The notes: generated from the sequence alone by a model not told the origin. A stretch of DNA of 64,000 nucleotides from Aquabacterium sp. CECT 9606 (GCF_918741295.1 NZ_CAKKNB010000005.1:62001-126000); one strand, 5' to 3'. Positions 1 to 9,773 are shown, counted from the first letter of the stretch. Program-made: numbers and translations.

Positions 1-2
1 AT

Positions 3-3000
3 GCCCGGCCATTCGAGGTCATCGGCATTCCCATGAACCAGCCCGGCTTCCACGTGGTGGAGGTTGAATCGGCCAAGCTGGGCCAGGCGCTGCTGGACCG
101 CGATGCGCCCATGTTCGTGCGCACCAGCGTGCTGGTCACCAACCTGGGCGTGCATTTCAAGACCAGCACCAACAACTCGCTGGTGTGGGTGACGACGCTG
201 GACAAAGGCAAGCCGGTGGAAGCTGCGCAGGTGCAGATCTCGGATTGCCAGGGCCAAGTGGTGTGGTCTGGGCGCACGGACAAACTGGGCTTGGCCATGG
301 TCAAAAAAGAGTTGCCGCGCCTGACCTGGGAGTATTGCCAGAGCGGTGCTTCGCGCAACGAGAACGAAACAGGCTACTTCGTCAGTGCCCGCAAGACGGA
401 TGCGCACGGCCGTGCCGACATGGCCTTTGTGTGGTCGACTTGGAACCAGGGCATCGAGCCCTGGCGCTTTCATGTGAACACCAGCTGGTCGGACGTGCCA
501 TCGCCCAGCATCTACCACTCGGTGCTGGACCGCACCTTGTTGCGCGCTGGCCAGACCGTGTCCATGCAGCACCACGCCCGTCTTGAGAAGCTGACGGGCC
601 TGGGCCTGGTCGACCCCCGTGAGCTGCCGCCCACGCTGACCATCGTGCACGAGGGCACGGGCCAGGAGTTCTCGCAAGCACTGAGCTGGCGCGGCCGCCA
701 TGCCGAATCCAGCTTCGCCATCCCCGAAGACGCCAAGCTGGGTGTCTACAACATCCAGTTGGTCCGCGATGGCCAGCGTGTGAGCACGGGCAGCTTCCGC
801 GTCGAGGAGTTCCGCCTGCCGGTGATGACCGGCCGCATCATCCCGCCCAAGGCCGCGCTGATCCAGCCCAAGGACGTGAGCCTGGGTTTGCAGATCAACT
901 ACGGCAATGGCGGCGGCGCGGCGGGTTTGCCGGTGCGCGTGTCGGCCCAATGGCGTGATGCGAACCTGGAGTCGGCTTTGCGCACCGAGCGCTATCCCGG
1001 CTTCCGCTTCAACCCACCACGCGAGCCACGCGATCCCAATGCCAAGTCTTTCTTCTCGGAAGACTATGTGGACGAGGGCGATGAGGAGTCGTCGGTCTAC
1101 ACGCCTGAAGAGCGCGCCAAGCTGGTGGCCGACAAGCTGCCCGTGACGTTGGACAAGAATGGTGCTGGCAATGTGCTGCTGCCCAAGCTGCCCGCCACCA
1201 AGGTGCCGCGCGAGATGCTGGTGCAGGCCACCTACGCCGACCCCAATGGCGAGGTGCAGACCTTGAGCCAGACCGTGCCCGTGTGGCCCGCCGGCCTGGC
1301 GCTGGGCGTGCGCACCGAGGAATGGGTGTCGGTGAAGCAGAAGGTGGCCACGCAAGTGGTGGTGCTGGACACCGCTGGCCAGCCCAAGGCGGGCGTGAGC
1401 GTTAGTGTGCGCGCCGTCGCCCATCGCACCAACTCCACCCGCAAGCGCCTGGTGGGCGGCTTCTATGCCTATGACAATCAGAATGCCGATGAAGACCTGG
1501 GTCAGGTGTGCAGCGGCACCAGCGATGCGCGCGGCCTGGTGCTGTGCGAGGGCACGCTGAAGTCCGCTGGCGAGGTTGAACTGATCGCGCAAGCCAATGA
1601 CGCCGCCGGCAACACCGCGCGCTCGGCTGCCTCTGTTTGGGTAACGCGCCAGGGTGAACTGTGGTTCGGTGGCGAGAACCAGGATCGCATGGACGTGATC
1701 CCCGAGCAGCGCAGCTACGAGCCGGGCCAGACCGCGAAGTTCCAGGTGCGCAGCCCCTTCCGCCATGCCACGGCGCTGGTCGCCATCGAGCGCAACGGCA
1801 TCATCGAGACCCGCACGCTCGAACTCAACGGCAAGGACCCGACCATCTCTCTGGACGTGAAGGCCGAGTGGGGCCCTAATGTGTTCGTGTCCGTGCTGGC
1901 CGTGCGTGGCCGCGTGCACGAGGTGCCCTGGTACAGCTTCTTCACCTGGGGCTGGCGCTCGCCCACTGAATGGTGGAAGGCCTTCAATGACGATGGCCGC
2001 GACTACCAAATGCCCACCGCGATGGTCGATCTGTCCAAGCCGGCCTTCAAGTACGGCATCGCCGAGATCGAGGTGGGCACGGCGGGGCACCGCTTGAAGG
2101 TCGAGGTGCAGCCAGACAAGGCGCGTTACCCGATCCGCGCGACCAGCCAGGTGCGCGTGAAGGTCAGCTTGCCGAACGGCCAACCCGCGCCTGCCGGCAC
2201 CGAAGTGGCCCTGGCCGCCGTGGACGAAGCCTTGCTGGAACTCAGCCCCAACGACAGCTGGGATCTGCTGGGCGCCATGGTGCGCAAGCGCGGCTATGGC
2301 GTGGACACCGCCACCGCGCAGATGCAGATCATCGGCAAGCGGCACTTCGGCAAGAAGGCCGCGCCACCGGGTGGTGGGGGCGGGCAGTTCCCCACGCGCG
2401 AGTTGTTCGACACCTTGCTGTTGTGGAACCCGCGCGTGGTGCTCGATGCCAAGGGTGAGGCGGTCGTCAAGGTGCCCTTGAACGATTCGCTCACGTCCTT
2501 CCGCATCGTCGTCATCGCGGATGCGGTGCAGGGCGCCAACGCGGGTTTGTTCGGCACAGGGCGCGCCAGCATCGCTGCCACGCAGGATCTGCAGATCGTC
2601 TCGGGCGTGCCGCCGCTGGTGCGCGAGGGTGACCGCTATCGGGCCATGTTCACCTTGCGCAATACCACGGCCCAGGCCATGGAGGCCTCGTTCACCGCGC
2701 AGGTCGGCACTGATACCTTGCCCGCGCAGCGCATTCGCATCGAACCCAACGCTGCTGCCGAAGCGGGTTGGGACGTGACCGTGCCCTTCAATGTCAAGCA
2801 GCAGGAATGGACGGTGTCGGCCGAATCGGGCGCCGTGCGTGACCGCATGAAGGTGACGCAGAAGGTGGCCGAAGCCGTGCCCGTGACGGTGCAGCAAGCC
2901 ACCTTGATGCAACTGGACAAAGGCAGCGTCAGCATCCCCATCGGTATGCCCGCCACGGCCCTGGCCGATGCGCAAGGCGTGCCCCGCGGCGGCATCGAAG

Positions 3001-4505
3001 TCGCCTTCAAGCCCAAGCTGTCTGACGGCCTGCCCGGTGTGCGTGACTTCTTCGAGCGTTACCTGTGGGATTGCCTGGAGCAACGCGCCTCCATCGCCAT
3101 CGGCCTGCGCGATGTCGAGGCTTGGCGCAGCCTGGCCAGCCGCATCCCGCTGTACCTGGATGACGATGGCCTGGCGCATTACTTCCCGCCTTCGGCCAGT
3201 TCGGGCCGCACCGGCAGCGACAGCCTGACCGCTTACCTGCTGGCCATCAGCGATGAAGCCAGCAAGCTGGGTTACGACTTCAGCCTGCCCGACGACACGC
3301 GCCTGCGCATGGAGCGCGGTTTGGCTGCTTTTGTCGAAGGCCGCATCAAGCGCGACTTCTGGGTGCCGGCCTTTCTGAAGAACGGTGATTTGGACGTGCG
3401 CAAGCTGGCCGCGATCGAGGCGCTGTCGCGCACGGGCAAAGTGCAAGCGCGCATGCTGGACTCGGTGCAGATCCTGCCCAACCAGTGGCCGACCAGCGCC
3501 GTCATCGATTGGCTGTCCATCCTGGATCGTGTGAAGGACATCCCCGAGCGCGACAAGCGCATGCTGGAGGCCGAGCAGATCCTGCGTGCGCGTTTGAACG
3601 TGCAGGGCACGCGCCTGGGCTTCTCGACCGAGCGCGATGACAGTTGGTGGTGGCTGATGGCCAATGGCGACGTCAACAGCGTGCGCATGATCTTGGCCAC
3701 TTTGCCCAAGGCCGCCTGGAAAGACGACCTGCCGCGCCTAGTCACCGGCACCTTGCAACGCCAGCAGCGCGGCCGTTGGTCCACCACGGTGTCCAACGCC
3801 TGGGGTTCGGTCGCCATCGAGGCCTTCTCGAAACGCTTTGAGCGCGATCCGGTCACCGGTACGTCGAAGGTTGGCTTCGAGCCCGGGCCGGCGCCACAGA
3901 ACTTTTCGTGGAGCCAATCGCCCGATGGCGGCAAGGTGGCGCTGGGCTGGCCCAAGCCCGTGGCTGGCAGTGCATCAAGCCCGGCAGGCAGCAACGTCAA
4001 GGTCACGCACGAAGGCACGGGCAAGCCATGGCTTACCTTCACCAGCAAGGCCGCCATCCGCCTGACCACGCCTTTCAGCAGCGGTTACCGCATCACCAAG
4101 ACCATCACGCCGGTGGAGCAGAAGGTGAAGGGCCAATACAGCCGGGGCGACGTGCTGCGCGTGCACCTGCAGATTGACGCGCAGGCCGACATGACCTGGG
4201 TGGTGGTCAACGACCCTATCCCTGGTGGTTCGACCTTGCTGGGCTCGGGGCTGGGCCGCGACGATGCCATGAGCACAACCGATGAGCGGCAGGACAGCCG
4301 TGGTTGGCTGGCCTACCAGGAGCGCAGCTTCGAAGCCTTCCGTTCCTACTACCGCTACCTGCCCAAGGGCCCGTTGGTGCTGGAATACACGGTGCGCTTG
4401 AACAACCCCGGCACCTTCGGCCTGCCGCAAACGCGCGTCGAGGCCATGTACGCGCCCGAGATGTTCGGCGAGTTCCCCAACGCGCCCGTGGCGGTGGGGC
4501 CTTGA
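3..4505 (+). CDS. Bacterial alpha-2-macroglobulin family protein (5' end outside window)
   Basis: This is the C-terminal 1,500 residues or so of a periplasmic alpha-2-macroglobulin-like protease trap (YfhM/ECAM type). The frame is open from the first bases of the window, so the true start and lipoprotein signal lie upstream. MG-type beta domains are followed by the A2M core (LLLWNPRVVLDAKGEAVVKV near nt 2420-2480). The intact thioester motif CLEQ sits at nt 3072-3083 and is followed by the alpha-helical thioester domain and a receptor-binding-like C-terminus. Family knowledge: a protease cutting the bait region exposes the thioester, which covalently traps the protease. The stop is 4 bases before pbpC, the usual partner gene, which suggests that the pair guards the cell wall after envelope damage. 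Identification is firm; the bait region cannot be located by eye. Confidence 0.93.
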   Translation, partial: ARPFEVIGIPMNQPGFHVVEVESAKLGQALLDRDAPMFVRTSVLVTNLGVHFKTSTNNSLVWVTTLDKGKPVEAAQVQISDCQGQVVWSGRTDKLGLAMVKKELPRLTWEYCQSGASRNENETGYFVSARKTDAHGRADMAFVWSTWNQGIEPWRFHVNTSWSDVPSPSIYHSVLDRTLLRAGQTVSMQHHARLEKLTGLGLVDPRELPPTLTIVHEGTGQEFSQALSWRGRHAESSFAIPEDAKLGVYNIQLVRDGQRVSTGSFRVEEFRLPVMTGRIIPPKAALIQPKDVSLGLQINYGNGGGAAGLPVRVSAQWRDANLESALRTERYPGFRFNPPREPRDPNAKSFFSEDYVDEGDEESSVYTPEERAKLVADKLPVTLDKNGAGNVLLPKLPATKVPREMLVQATYADPNGEVQTLSQTVPVWPAGLALGVRTEEWVSVKQKVATQVVVLDTAGQPKAGVSVSVRAVAHRTNSTRKRLVGGFYAYDNQNADEDLGQVCSGTSDARGLVLCEGTLKSAGEVELIAQANDAAGNTARSAASVWVTRQGELWFGGENQDRMDVIPEQRSYEPGQTAKFQVRSPFRHATALVAIERNGIIETRTLELNGKDPTISLDVKAEWGPNVFVSVLAVRGRVHEVPWYSFFTWGWRSPTEWWKAFNDDGRDYQMPTAMVDLSKPAFKYGIAEIEVGTAGHRLKVEVQPDKARYPIRATSQVRVKVSLPNGQPAPAGTEVALAAVDEALLELSPNDSWDLLGAMVRKRGYGVDTATAQMQIIGKRHFGKKAAPPGGGGGQFPTRELFDTLLLWNPRVVLDAKGEAVVKVPLNDSLTSFRIVVIADAVQGANAGLFGTGRASIAATQDLQIVSGVPPLVREGDRYRAMFTLRNTTAQAMEASFTAQVGTDTLPAQRIRIEPNAAAEAGWDVTVPFNVKQQEWTVSAESGAVRDRMKVTQKVAEAVPVTVQQATLMQLDKGSVSIPIGMPATALADAQGVPRGGIEVAFKPKLSDGLPGVRDFFERYLWDCLEQRASIAIGLRDVEAWRSLASRIPLYLDDDGLAHYFPPSASSGRTGSDSLTAYLLAISDEASKLGYDFSLPDDTRLRMERGLAAFVEGRIKRDFWVPAFLKNGDLDVRKLAAIEALSRTGKVQARMLDSVQILPNQWPTSAVIDWLSILDRVKDIPERDKRMLEAEQILRARLNVQGTRLGFSTERDDSWWWLMANGDVNSVRMILATLPKAAWKDDLPRLVTGTLQRQQRGRWSTTVSNAWGSVAIEAFSKRFERDPVTGTSKVGFEPGPAPQNFSWSQSPDGGKVALGWPKPVAGSASSPAGSNVKVTHEGTGKPWLTFTSKAAIRLTTPFSSGYRITKTITPVEQKVKGQYSRGDVLRVHLQIDAQADMTWVVVNDPIPGGSTLLGSGLGRDDAMSTTDERQDSRGWLAYQERSFEAFRSYYRYLPKGPLVLEYTVRLNNPGTFGLPQTRVEAMYAPEMFGEFPNAPVAVGP

Positions 4506-4509
4506 GGCC

Positions 4510-6747
4510 ATGATGGGCAGCACTTGGCGTTCATGGTGTGTGCTGGCGGCTGGGGCCATGGCCTGCACCGCCGCGCTGGCCTTGCCCAGCTTCGAGCAGG
4601 TCAAGGCGCGGTACCGGTCGTCGGATGCCGTGCTGCTGGACCGCCATGGCGAGCCCGTTCAGCAGCTGCGCGCCGACACACGCGCCCAGCGGTCGGATTG
4701 GGTGCCCTTGGCGCAGGTGTCGCCCGCTTTCCGGCAGGCCTTGCTGTTCTCGGAAGACAAGCGCTTCTACGAGCACGGTGGCGTTGATTGGTCTTCCGTC
4801 GGTGCTGCCGCGTGGGCCAACCTGTGGAACACCCGCACGCGCGGCGCCTCTACCGTGACCATGCAACTGGCCGGCCTGCTGGACGCCGAACTGGCCACGC
4901 CCAAGGGCGGCCGGTCGCTGAGCGCGAAAGTGGGCCAGGTCAGCACCGCCTGGCAGTTGGAACGCCAATGGCGCAAGGACCAGATCCTGGAGGCCTACGT
5001 CAACCTCGTCGGCTTCAGGGGCGAGTTGGTCGGCATTGGGGCCATGTCAGCCCGCTTGTTCCAGAAGTACCCGAGTGGCCTGAACGCCCAGGAGGCGGCC
5101 ATTGCCGCAGCCTTGGTGCGCGCCCCCAACGCCAAGCCCCTGGCCGTGTCCAGCCGCGCTTGCGGCATCCTCACCGCGCAAGGCCGGGCCAAGGCGTGCG
5201 TGTTCTTGTCCACCTACACGGAACAGGTCCTGGCCAGCCGCCCCGCTGAACGTCTGGACGCTGACCGCCAGATCGCGCCTCATCTGGCACGCCGGCTGTT
5301 GGCCTTGAATGCAGCCACCGCAAGCGCGGCCAAGCCAGTCTCTCTCAAGAGCACCTTGGATGCGCGTCTGCAGCGCTTCACCCGAGACACCTTGCGCCAG
5401 CACCTGGCAGGCCTGCAAGAGCGCCATGTGGAAGACGGCGCCGTCATCGTCATCGACAACGCCTCGGGCGATGTGCTGGCCTGGGTGGGCTCCAGCGGCG
5501 GCGGCCTGTCGCAAGCGGCCGAGGTCGATGGGGTGATGGCCTTGCGTCAGGCGGGTTCCACGCTCAAACCCTTTCTGTATGAGATGGCCATGGAGCAGCG
5601 CTGGATGACCGCCGCCTCCATCCTGCACGACTCGCCGGTGGACTTGTCGACACCCGGCGGCCTCTACATTCCGCAAAACTACGATCGCCACTTCAAGGGA
5701 CCGGTGTCAGTGCGCACTGCCTTGGCCGCCTCGCTCAACGTGCCGGCCGTGCGCACCCTGGTCATGGTCACGCCCGAACGTTTCGCGCAGCGCTTGAAAG
5801 CCCTGGGCCTGCCTCTTAAACGCAATGGCGATTACTACGGTTACAGCCTGGCCTTGGGCTCGGCCGAGGTCACCCTGGCCGACCTGAGCAACGCTTACAG
5901 GTCCCTGGCCAATGGCGGCGTTCACACGCCACTGCGCATGCGCGCCACGGACCCGGCGCTGGCCCCGAAAGCCGTGATGGACTCCGGCGCCAGCTTCATC
6001 GTCAGTGACATCCTGGCCGACCGCGAAGCCCGTGTGCCCACCTTTGGCCTGGACAACGCCCTGGCCGCGCGCTACTGGGTGGCCGCCAAAACCGGCACCA
6101 GCAAGGACATGCGCGACAACTGGTGCATTGGTTTTTCAAAGCGCTACACCGTGGGGGTTTGGGTGGGCAATGCGAGCGGCGAACCCATGTGGGATGTGTC
6201 GGGCGTAAGCGGCGCTGCGCCGGTGTGGCGCACGGTGATGGACGAGCTTGAGCGCCGGGCCGGGCCCTTGCTGCCACAGGCATCGGGTGCACCCGCCAGC
6301 GTCGTTCAAACCGCGGTGAGCTTCGATCGGCAACTGGAGCCTCCGCGCCAGGAGTGGTTTTTGGAGGGTACGCAACAAAGCCACATCCAGCTGGCCAGCC
6401 TGTCGGGCTCGGCCCGCTCACTGATCACTGCCCCGGCTGACCGCACCGTCATCGCGCTGGACCCCGACATCCCGCCCCGGTCGCAGCGCTTGACTTTGAG
6501 CGCCGCGCCGGGCGTGCCCTCTCAATGGGCCTGGCGCCTCGACGGCAAGCGCCTTGGCCCCGCCAAACCGATGCTGTGGACCATGTGGCCAGGTCGGCAC
6601 CATCTGGCCTTGATTGATGCGCAGGGCCAGACCATGGCCGAGGTGAAGTTCGAGGTGCGCGGTGCCGGGCTCAAGCCCGACAAGCCGGGGCAAAGGTTGG
6701 CGGCCAGTTCAAGGCAGGTCCGGCCCCAAAGCCCGGGCACGTTCTAG
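4510..6747 (+). CDS. pbpC: Penicillin-binding protein 1C
   Basis: Bifunctional class A PBP of 745 residues that polymerises and cross-links peptidoglycan in the periplasm. A signal/anchor segment covers residues 8-25. The GT51 glycosyltransferase domain has its catalytic Glu at about residue 82 (SEDKRFYEHGG) and the GASTVTMQLA motif. The transpeptidase domain carries STLK (Ser350), SLN and KTGTS (Lys527). Residues 650-735 form the PBP1C-specific C-terminal domain. Start ATG 4510 is 4 bases after the alpha-2-macroglobulin stop, with a second ATG at 4513, so the two genes are translationally linked. The last 39 bases overlap the 3' end of the convergent sigma factor gene. Confidence 0.95.
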   Translation: MMGSTWRSWCVLAAGAMACTAALALPSFEQVKARYRSSDAVLLDRHGEPVQQLRADTRAQRSDWVPLAQVSPAFRQALLFSEDKRFYEHGGVDWSSVGAAAWANLWNTRTRGASTVTMQLAGLLDAELATPKGGRSLSAKVGQVSTAWQLERQWRKDQILEAYVNLVGFRGELVGIGAMSARLFQKYPSGLNAQEAAIAAALVRAPNAKPLAVSSRACGILTAQGRAKACVFLSTYTEQVLASRPAERLDADRQIAPHLARRLLALNAATASAAKPVSLKSTLDARLQRFTRDTLRQHLAGLQERHVEDGAVIVIDNASGDVLAWVGSSGGGLSQAAEVDGVMALRQAGSTLKPFLYEMAMEQRWMTAASILHDSPVDLSTPGGLYIPQNYDRHFKGPVSVRTALAASLNVPAVRTLVMVTPERFAQRLKALGLPLKRNGDYYGYSLALGSAEVTLADLSNAYRSLANGGVHTPLRMRATDPALAPKAVMDSGASFIVSDILADREARVPTFGLDNALAARYWVAAKTGTSKDMRDNWCIGFSKRYTVGVWVGNASGEPMWDVSGVSGAAPVWRTVMDELERRAGPLLPQASGAPASVVQTAVSFDRQLEPPRQEWFLEGTQQSHIQLASLSGSARSLITAPADRTVIALDPDIPPRSQRLTLSAAPGVPSQWAWRLDGKRLGPAKPMLWTMWPGRHHLALIDAQGQTMAEVKFEVRGAGLKPDKPGQRLAASSRQVRPQSPGTF

Positions 6748-8001
6748 CAGTAACTCACGCTCGCGCGCATTGCCCGCCAGTTCGGCCGCGCGCTCGAACT
6801 CTGCGCGGGCTTCCAGCGTGCGGCCCAGCTTGGCCAGCAAGTCGCCACGCACGCTGGGCAGCCATTGGTAGCCTTGCAGTGAGGGATCCTGGCGCAACTC
6901 ATCCACGATCTGCAGGCCCGCGGCCGGCCCGAAGGCCATGCCCACCGCCACCGCCCGGTTCAGCTCCACCACGGGTGAGGGCGCGGCCTGGGCCAGGGCG
7001 TCGTACAAAGCGGCGATGCGCGTCCAATCGGTCGCATCGCCGGTGCGGGCCCGACCATGGCAGGCCGCGATCGAGGCTTGAAGGGCGTAGGCGCCCAGCG
7101 CTTGCCCCGTTGATTCGGCCAGCGCTTCGGCACGGGCCAGCGCGTTCAGCCCGCGCCGGATCAGCAGGTGGTCCCAACGGGTGCGATCCTGGTCCAGCAG
7201 CAAGACCGGCTTGCCCGATGCATCCACCCGGGCGGCCACCCGCGATGCCTGCAATTCCATCAAGGCGATCAGTCCATGCGCCTCGGCCTCGTGGGGGGCA
7301 AGCTCCGCCAGCATGCGGCCCAGCCGCAAGGCTTCATCGCACAGGGCTGGGCGCATCCAGTCTTCGCCGCTGGTGGCGGTGTAGCCCTCGTTGAAGATCA
7401 GGTAAACCACCTCCAGGACGGAGGCCAGGCGTTGCGCCAGGTCTTCGCCGCGTGGCACTTCGAAAGGCACCTTGGCCGCCGTCAGCGTGCGCTTGGCGCG
7501 GACGATGCGTTGCGCGATCGTGGGTTCGGACACCAAAAAGGCCCGGGCAATCTCCTCGGTCGTCAGCCCGCCCAGCAGCTTCAAGGTCAGTGCCGCGCGC
7601 GCCTGCGTGGACAACAGCGGGTGGCAGGCAGTGAAGATCAGCCGCAGCAGATCGTCGCCGATTTCGTCGGCCCGGGCAGCATCCAGCGCTTCCACGAAAT
7701 CAGGCACGATCAAGGCCTCCTGGGCTTGCAGATCATGGCCAAGCTCTTGCAGCTTGCCCTCGATCATCTTGGCTCGCCGCAAACGGTCAAGGGCCCGGTT
7801 CTTGGCTGTGGTCATGAGCCAGGCGCCCGGGTTGTCCGGAACACCTGAGCTGGGCCAGTGCTCCAGTGCCGTGACCAGGGCATCCTGGGCAAGCTCTTCA
7901 GCCAGGCCGATGTCGCGCACCATGCGCGCGATCCCCGCGATGATCTTGGCCGATTCGATGCGCCAGACCGCCTCGATGGCTTGGTGCGTGGCCGTTGCCA
8001 T
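6709..8001 (-). CDS. ECF42-type RNA polymerase sigma factor with C-terminal extension (DUF6596/TPR-like)
   Basis: A 430-residue ECF sigma factor. Sigma region 2 lies at about residues 15-75 (EELAQDALVTALEHWP) and region 4 at about 125-175 (LGGLTTEEIARAFLVSEPTI). The remaining 250 residues are a helical extension that includes FNEGYTATSGEDW and TPR-like repeats near the end. Most ECF factors are about 180 residues and paired with an anti-sigma factor; this length and the linked DGPF (YCII) genes identify the ECF42 group, in which the extension is reported to be needed for activity. No anti-sigma gene is present. The start overlaps the VOC gene stop (TGATG), making it the last gene of a coupled operon. 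The 3' end overlaps pbpC by 39 bases on opposite strands. Confidence 0.9.
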   Translation of the reverse strand: MATATHQAIEAVWRIESAKIIAGIARMVRDIGLAEELAQDALVTALEHWPSSGVPDNPGAWLMTTAKNRALDRLRRAKMIEGKLQELGHDLQAQEALIVPDFVEALDAARADEIGDDLLRLIFTACHPLLSTQARAALTLKLLGGLTTEEIARAFLVSEPTIAQRIVRAKRTLTAAKVPFEVPRGEDLAQRLASVLEVVYLIFNEGYTATSGEDWMRPALCDEALRLGRMLAELAPHEAEAHGLIALMELQASRVAARVDASGKPVLLLDQDRTRWDHLLIRRGLNALARAEALAESTGQALGAYALQASIAACHGRARTGDATDWTRIAALYDALAQAAPSPVVELNRAVAVGMAFGPAAGLQIVDELRQDPSLQGYQWLPSVRGDLLAKLGRTLEARAEFERAAELAGNARERELLLERARALGPDLP

Positions 8002-8414
8002 CAGAACTGGGGCGGCGCGGCACTCAGGTCCATGTGCATCACCTCCCAGAGGTGGCCGTCCAGGTCTTCAAAGCCATGCTCGTACATGAAACCGTGGTCC
8101 TTCGCCTCCTTGGACGCCTTGCCACCGGCGGCGATGGCCTTCGCCACCATCTCATCGACCTCGGCACGGCTGTCGCACGACAAGCACATCAGCACCTCGG
8201 TGCTTTGGTGGGCATCGGCCACCGCCTTGCGGATGAAGCTCTTGAAGAAGTCCTCGACCAGCAACATCACGTAGCTGTGGTCTTCCGAGATGACCATGCA
8301 GGCCGCTTTCTCGTTGGTGAACTGCTGGTTGAAGCCAAAGCCCAGGCTGCTGAAAAATGCCTTGGTCTTGTCCAGGTCGCGGACGGGCAGGTTGACGAAG
8401 ATTTGACGGCTCAT
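8001..8414 (-). CDS. VOC superfamily (glyoxalase/bleomycin-resistance-like) protein
   Basis: A 137-residue single-domain protein of the vicinal-oxygen-chelate fold. It starts with the typical beta strand and turn (IFVNLPVRDLDKTKAFFSSL) and ends with the strand GFEDLDGHLWEVMHMD, which carries a conserved Asp/His/Glu pattern. This subfamily is close to PhnB-like proteins of unknown substrate. ATG 8414 overlaps the SRPBCC stop as ATGA and its own stop overlaps the sigma factor start, so translation is coupled across the operon. VOC genes are frequent cargo of ECF41/ECF42 loci. The substrate cannot be read from sequence. Confidence 0.85.
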   Translation of the reverse strand: MSRQIFVNLPVRDLDKTKAFFSSLGFGFNQQFTNEKAACMVISEDHSYVMLLVEDFFKSFIRKAVADAHQSTEVLMCLSCDSRAEVDEMVAKAIAAGGKASKEAKDHGFMYEHGFEDLDGHLWEVMHMDLSAAPPQF

Positions 8415-8959
8415 GATGTTTGCTCCGCTTTGGTTTTCAGATTGGCCAGGCCGGTCTCGAAATCACGGCCCACCATCTGGTCCATGTTGATGAAGATGCC
8501 CACCAGCTTGTACATGAAGGGCGCGGCGCCGCGCATGGCCCAGGTCACCTGGGCGCCATCGGCAACCGGCGCGAGCGTGAACTCGACCTGGTTGTGGCCT
8601 TCGAAGGGTTCGATCATGTCCAGCCGCATCGAGACCTTGTCGGGCGCCGAGGCGGTGATTTCAATGCTCCCTTTGCCGACGTCCTTGTTGCCCTCGAAGT
8701 AGTAGTGCGCGCCGGGCCCCGCCGCCGGCCCGCGGTAGGCGCCCTTGATGGCGGGATCCTTCAGGTTGTAGGGGTTCCAGGTGTTGAACTGGTGCAGGTC
8801 GTTGATGAGCGGATGCAGCTTGGTGGCTGGCGCCTTGATGCTGACGCTGCGCTGGATGGTGAAGGTGTCGGGCTTGCTAGCTGCGTAAACCAGCAGGCCG
8901 GCCACGCCCACGGCCGCCACGATGAGGATGGTCTTGACCACGTCGTGCTCCTTGTTCAT
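8411..8959 (-). CDS. SRPBCC family protein (polyketide cyclase/START-like) with N-terminal membrane anchor
   Basis: A 182-residue protein with one N-terminal hydrophobic segment (residues 8-25, TILIVAAVGVAGLLVYAAS), then a START/SRPBCC ligand-binding fold from about residue 33 (FTIQRSVSIKAPATKLHPLI) to the C-terminal helix (FETGLANLKTKAEQ). I chose ATG 8959 because it overlaps the upstream YCII stop as ATGA; a longer in-frame start (9034) would add a low-complexity extension antisense to nothing useful and lies inside the neighbouring gene. It is probably a membrane-tethered small-ligand binder. The gene belongs to the ECF42 operon and its product has no assignable enzyme activity. Confidence 0.83.
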   Translation of the reverse strand: MNKEHDVVKTILIVAAVGVAGLLVYAASKPDTFTIQRSVSIKAPATKLHPLINDLHQFNTWNPYNLKDPAIKGAYRGPAAGPGAHYYFEGNKDVGKGSIEITASAPDKVSMRLDMIEPFEGHNQVEFTLAPVADGAQVTWAMRGAAPFMYKLVGIFINMDQMVGRDFETGLANLKTKAEQTS

Positions 8960-9315
8960 TGTTCGTGCAGCTGGCGGGCCTCGATCTCGGCCCCCATGCC
9001 CTCGCCCGCGGGGGCTGGAAACCGACGCGACCATTCCAGTGCTTCGGCGCGCGAGCGCACCTGGATCAGCGCATAGCCAGCCAACAGCGTTTGGTGGCCG
9101 GTGGACGACGGGCCATCAAGCACCGTGCCTTGTCCGCTGGCGCCGTAGCGCACCTGCCAGCCCGTGGATGAAGGCTGCAAACCCGATGCGTCCAGGAGCA
9201 CGCCGGCCTTGGCCAGTTGCTCGTGGTACTGGGCCATCGAGGCGAGCATGGCCGCGTCGGATGTGACGCAGTCCCCACTGTCGGACGTCGATTTCACCAT
9301 GATCATGAATCGCAT
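8956..9315 (-). CDS. YCII-related (DGPF) family protein, second copy
   Basis: A 119-residue ferredoxin-like dimeric alpha/beta barrel protein of the YCII/DGPF family, the signature partner of ECF42 sigma factors. It begins MRFMIMVKST, has the long helix around ASMAQYHEQLAKAGVLLDA, and a degenerate signature LDGPSSTG where the family normally reads DGPF. The C-terminal AEIEARQL strand is typical. The stop overlaps the SRPBCC start by 4 bases. A TGTCGA box lies upstream at 9394-9399. The function of the family is unknown; a role in oxidative or chemical stress is only inferred from regulon membership. Confidence 0.85.
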   Translation of the reverse strand: MRFMIMVKSTSDSGDCVTSDAAMLASMAQYHEQLAKAGVLLDASGLQPSSTGWQVRYGASGQGTVLDGPSSTGHQTLLAGYALIQVRSRAEALEWSRRFPAPAGEGMGAEIEARQLHEQ

Positions 9316-9372
9316 CTGGATGCTCCTGGTTTGCCGTGAATCCCTCAGGCCACTTCAGCCCTTCATCCACAC

Positions 9373-9399
9373 GACGAACCAGGCGACGCGGTTTCGACA
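9373..9399 (-). promoter_or_regulatory. Candidate ECF42-type promoter before the second DGPF gene
   Basis: On the minus strand TGTCGA (9399-9394) is followed after 17 bases by CGTC (9376-9373). The published ECF42 consensus is TGTCGA with a CG(A/T)C -10 element. The spacer is 2 bases longer than at the other site of this locus (9858-9882), so this one is less certain. It would start transcripts about 50 bases before ATG 9315. Confidence 0.45.
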
Positions 9400-9416
9400 C
9401 CCGCCTCGCTCATTTT

Positions 9417-9773
9417 TTAATCTTGGTAACAGGGGGCAAGGGCGCGCACTTCGATCTCGCACCATTCGGCCGCCGGGCATTGCGCGGCAATCGCGATGGC
9501 TTCATCGCGGGTCTGGCAATCCAGCAAGAAGAAACCGCCGATCATCTCCTTGGCTTCGGCGAAGGGGCCATCCAACACGCGGCGCTGGCCACCTCGCACG
9601 GCCACGCGCGCGGCGCCATTCTGCGATTGCAGGGATTCGCTGGCCAGCAGCAGCCCACGCTCCTTCAAGTCGGCGCCAAAGCGAACCATGCTGGCATACG
9701 CTTCGCGGCCTTCGGCTTCCGTGCGGGTGAGCCGTTGTCCAACGGGCTCAACGATCAGCAACATGTAGGGCAT
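9417..9773 (-). CDS. YCII-related (DGPF) family protein, first gene of the ECF42 operon
   Basis: A 118-residue YCII/DGPF protein starting MPYMLLIVEPVGQR and carrying the exact signature LDGPFAEAKEMIGGFFLLD at about residues 62-80. ATG 9773 gives the standard family length; a start further upstream at 9902 would run through the promoter. It is separated from the next gene (8956-9315) by about 100 bases that carry a second TGTCGA box, so the operon may have an internal promoter. Family knowledge: DGPF genes are the conserved targets of ECF42 sigma factors. The biochemical role is unknown. Confidence 0.88.
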   Translation of the reverse strand: MPYMLLIVEPVGQRLTRTEAEGREAYASMVRFGADLKERGLLLASESLQSQNGAARVAVRGGQRRVLDGPFAEAKEMIGGFFLLDCQTRDEAIAIAAQCPAAEWCEIEVRALAPCYQD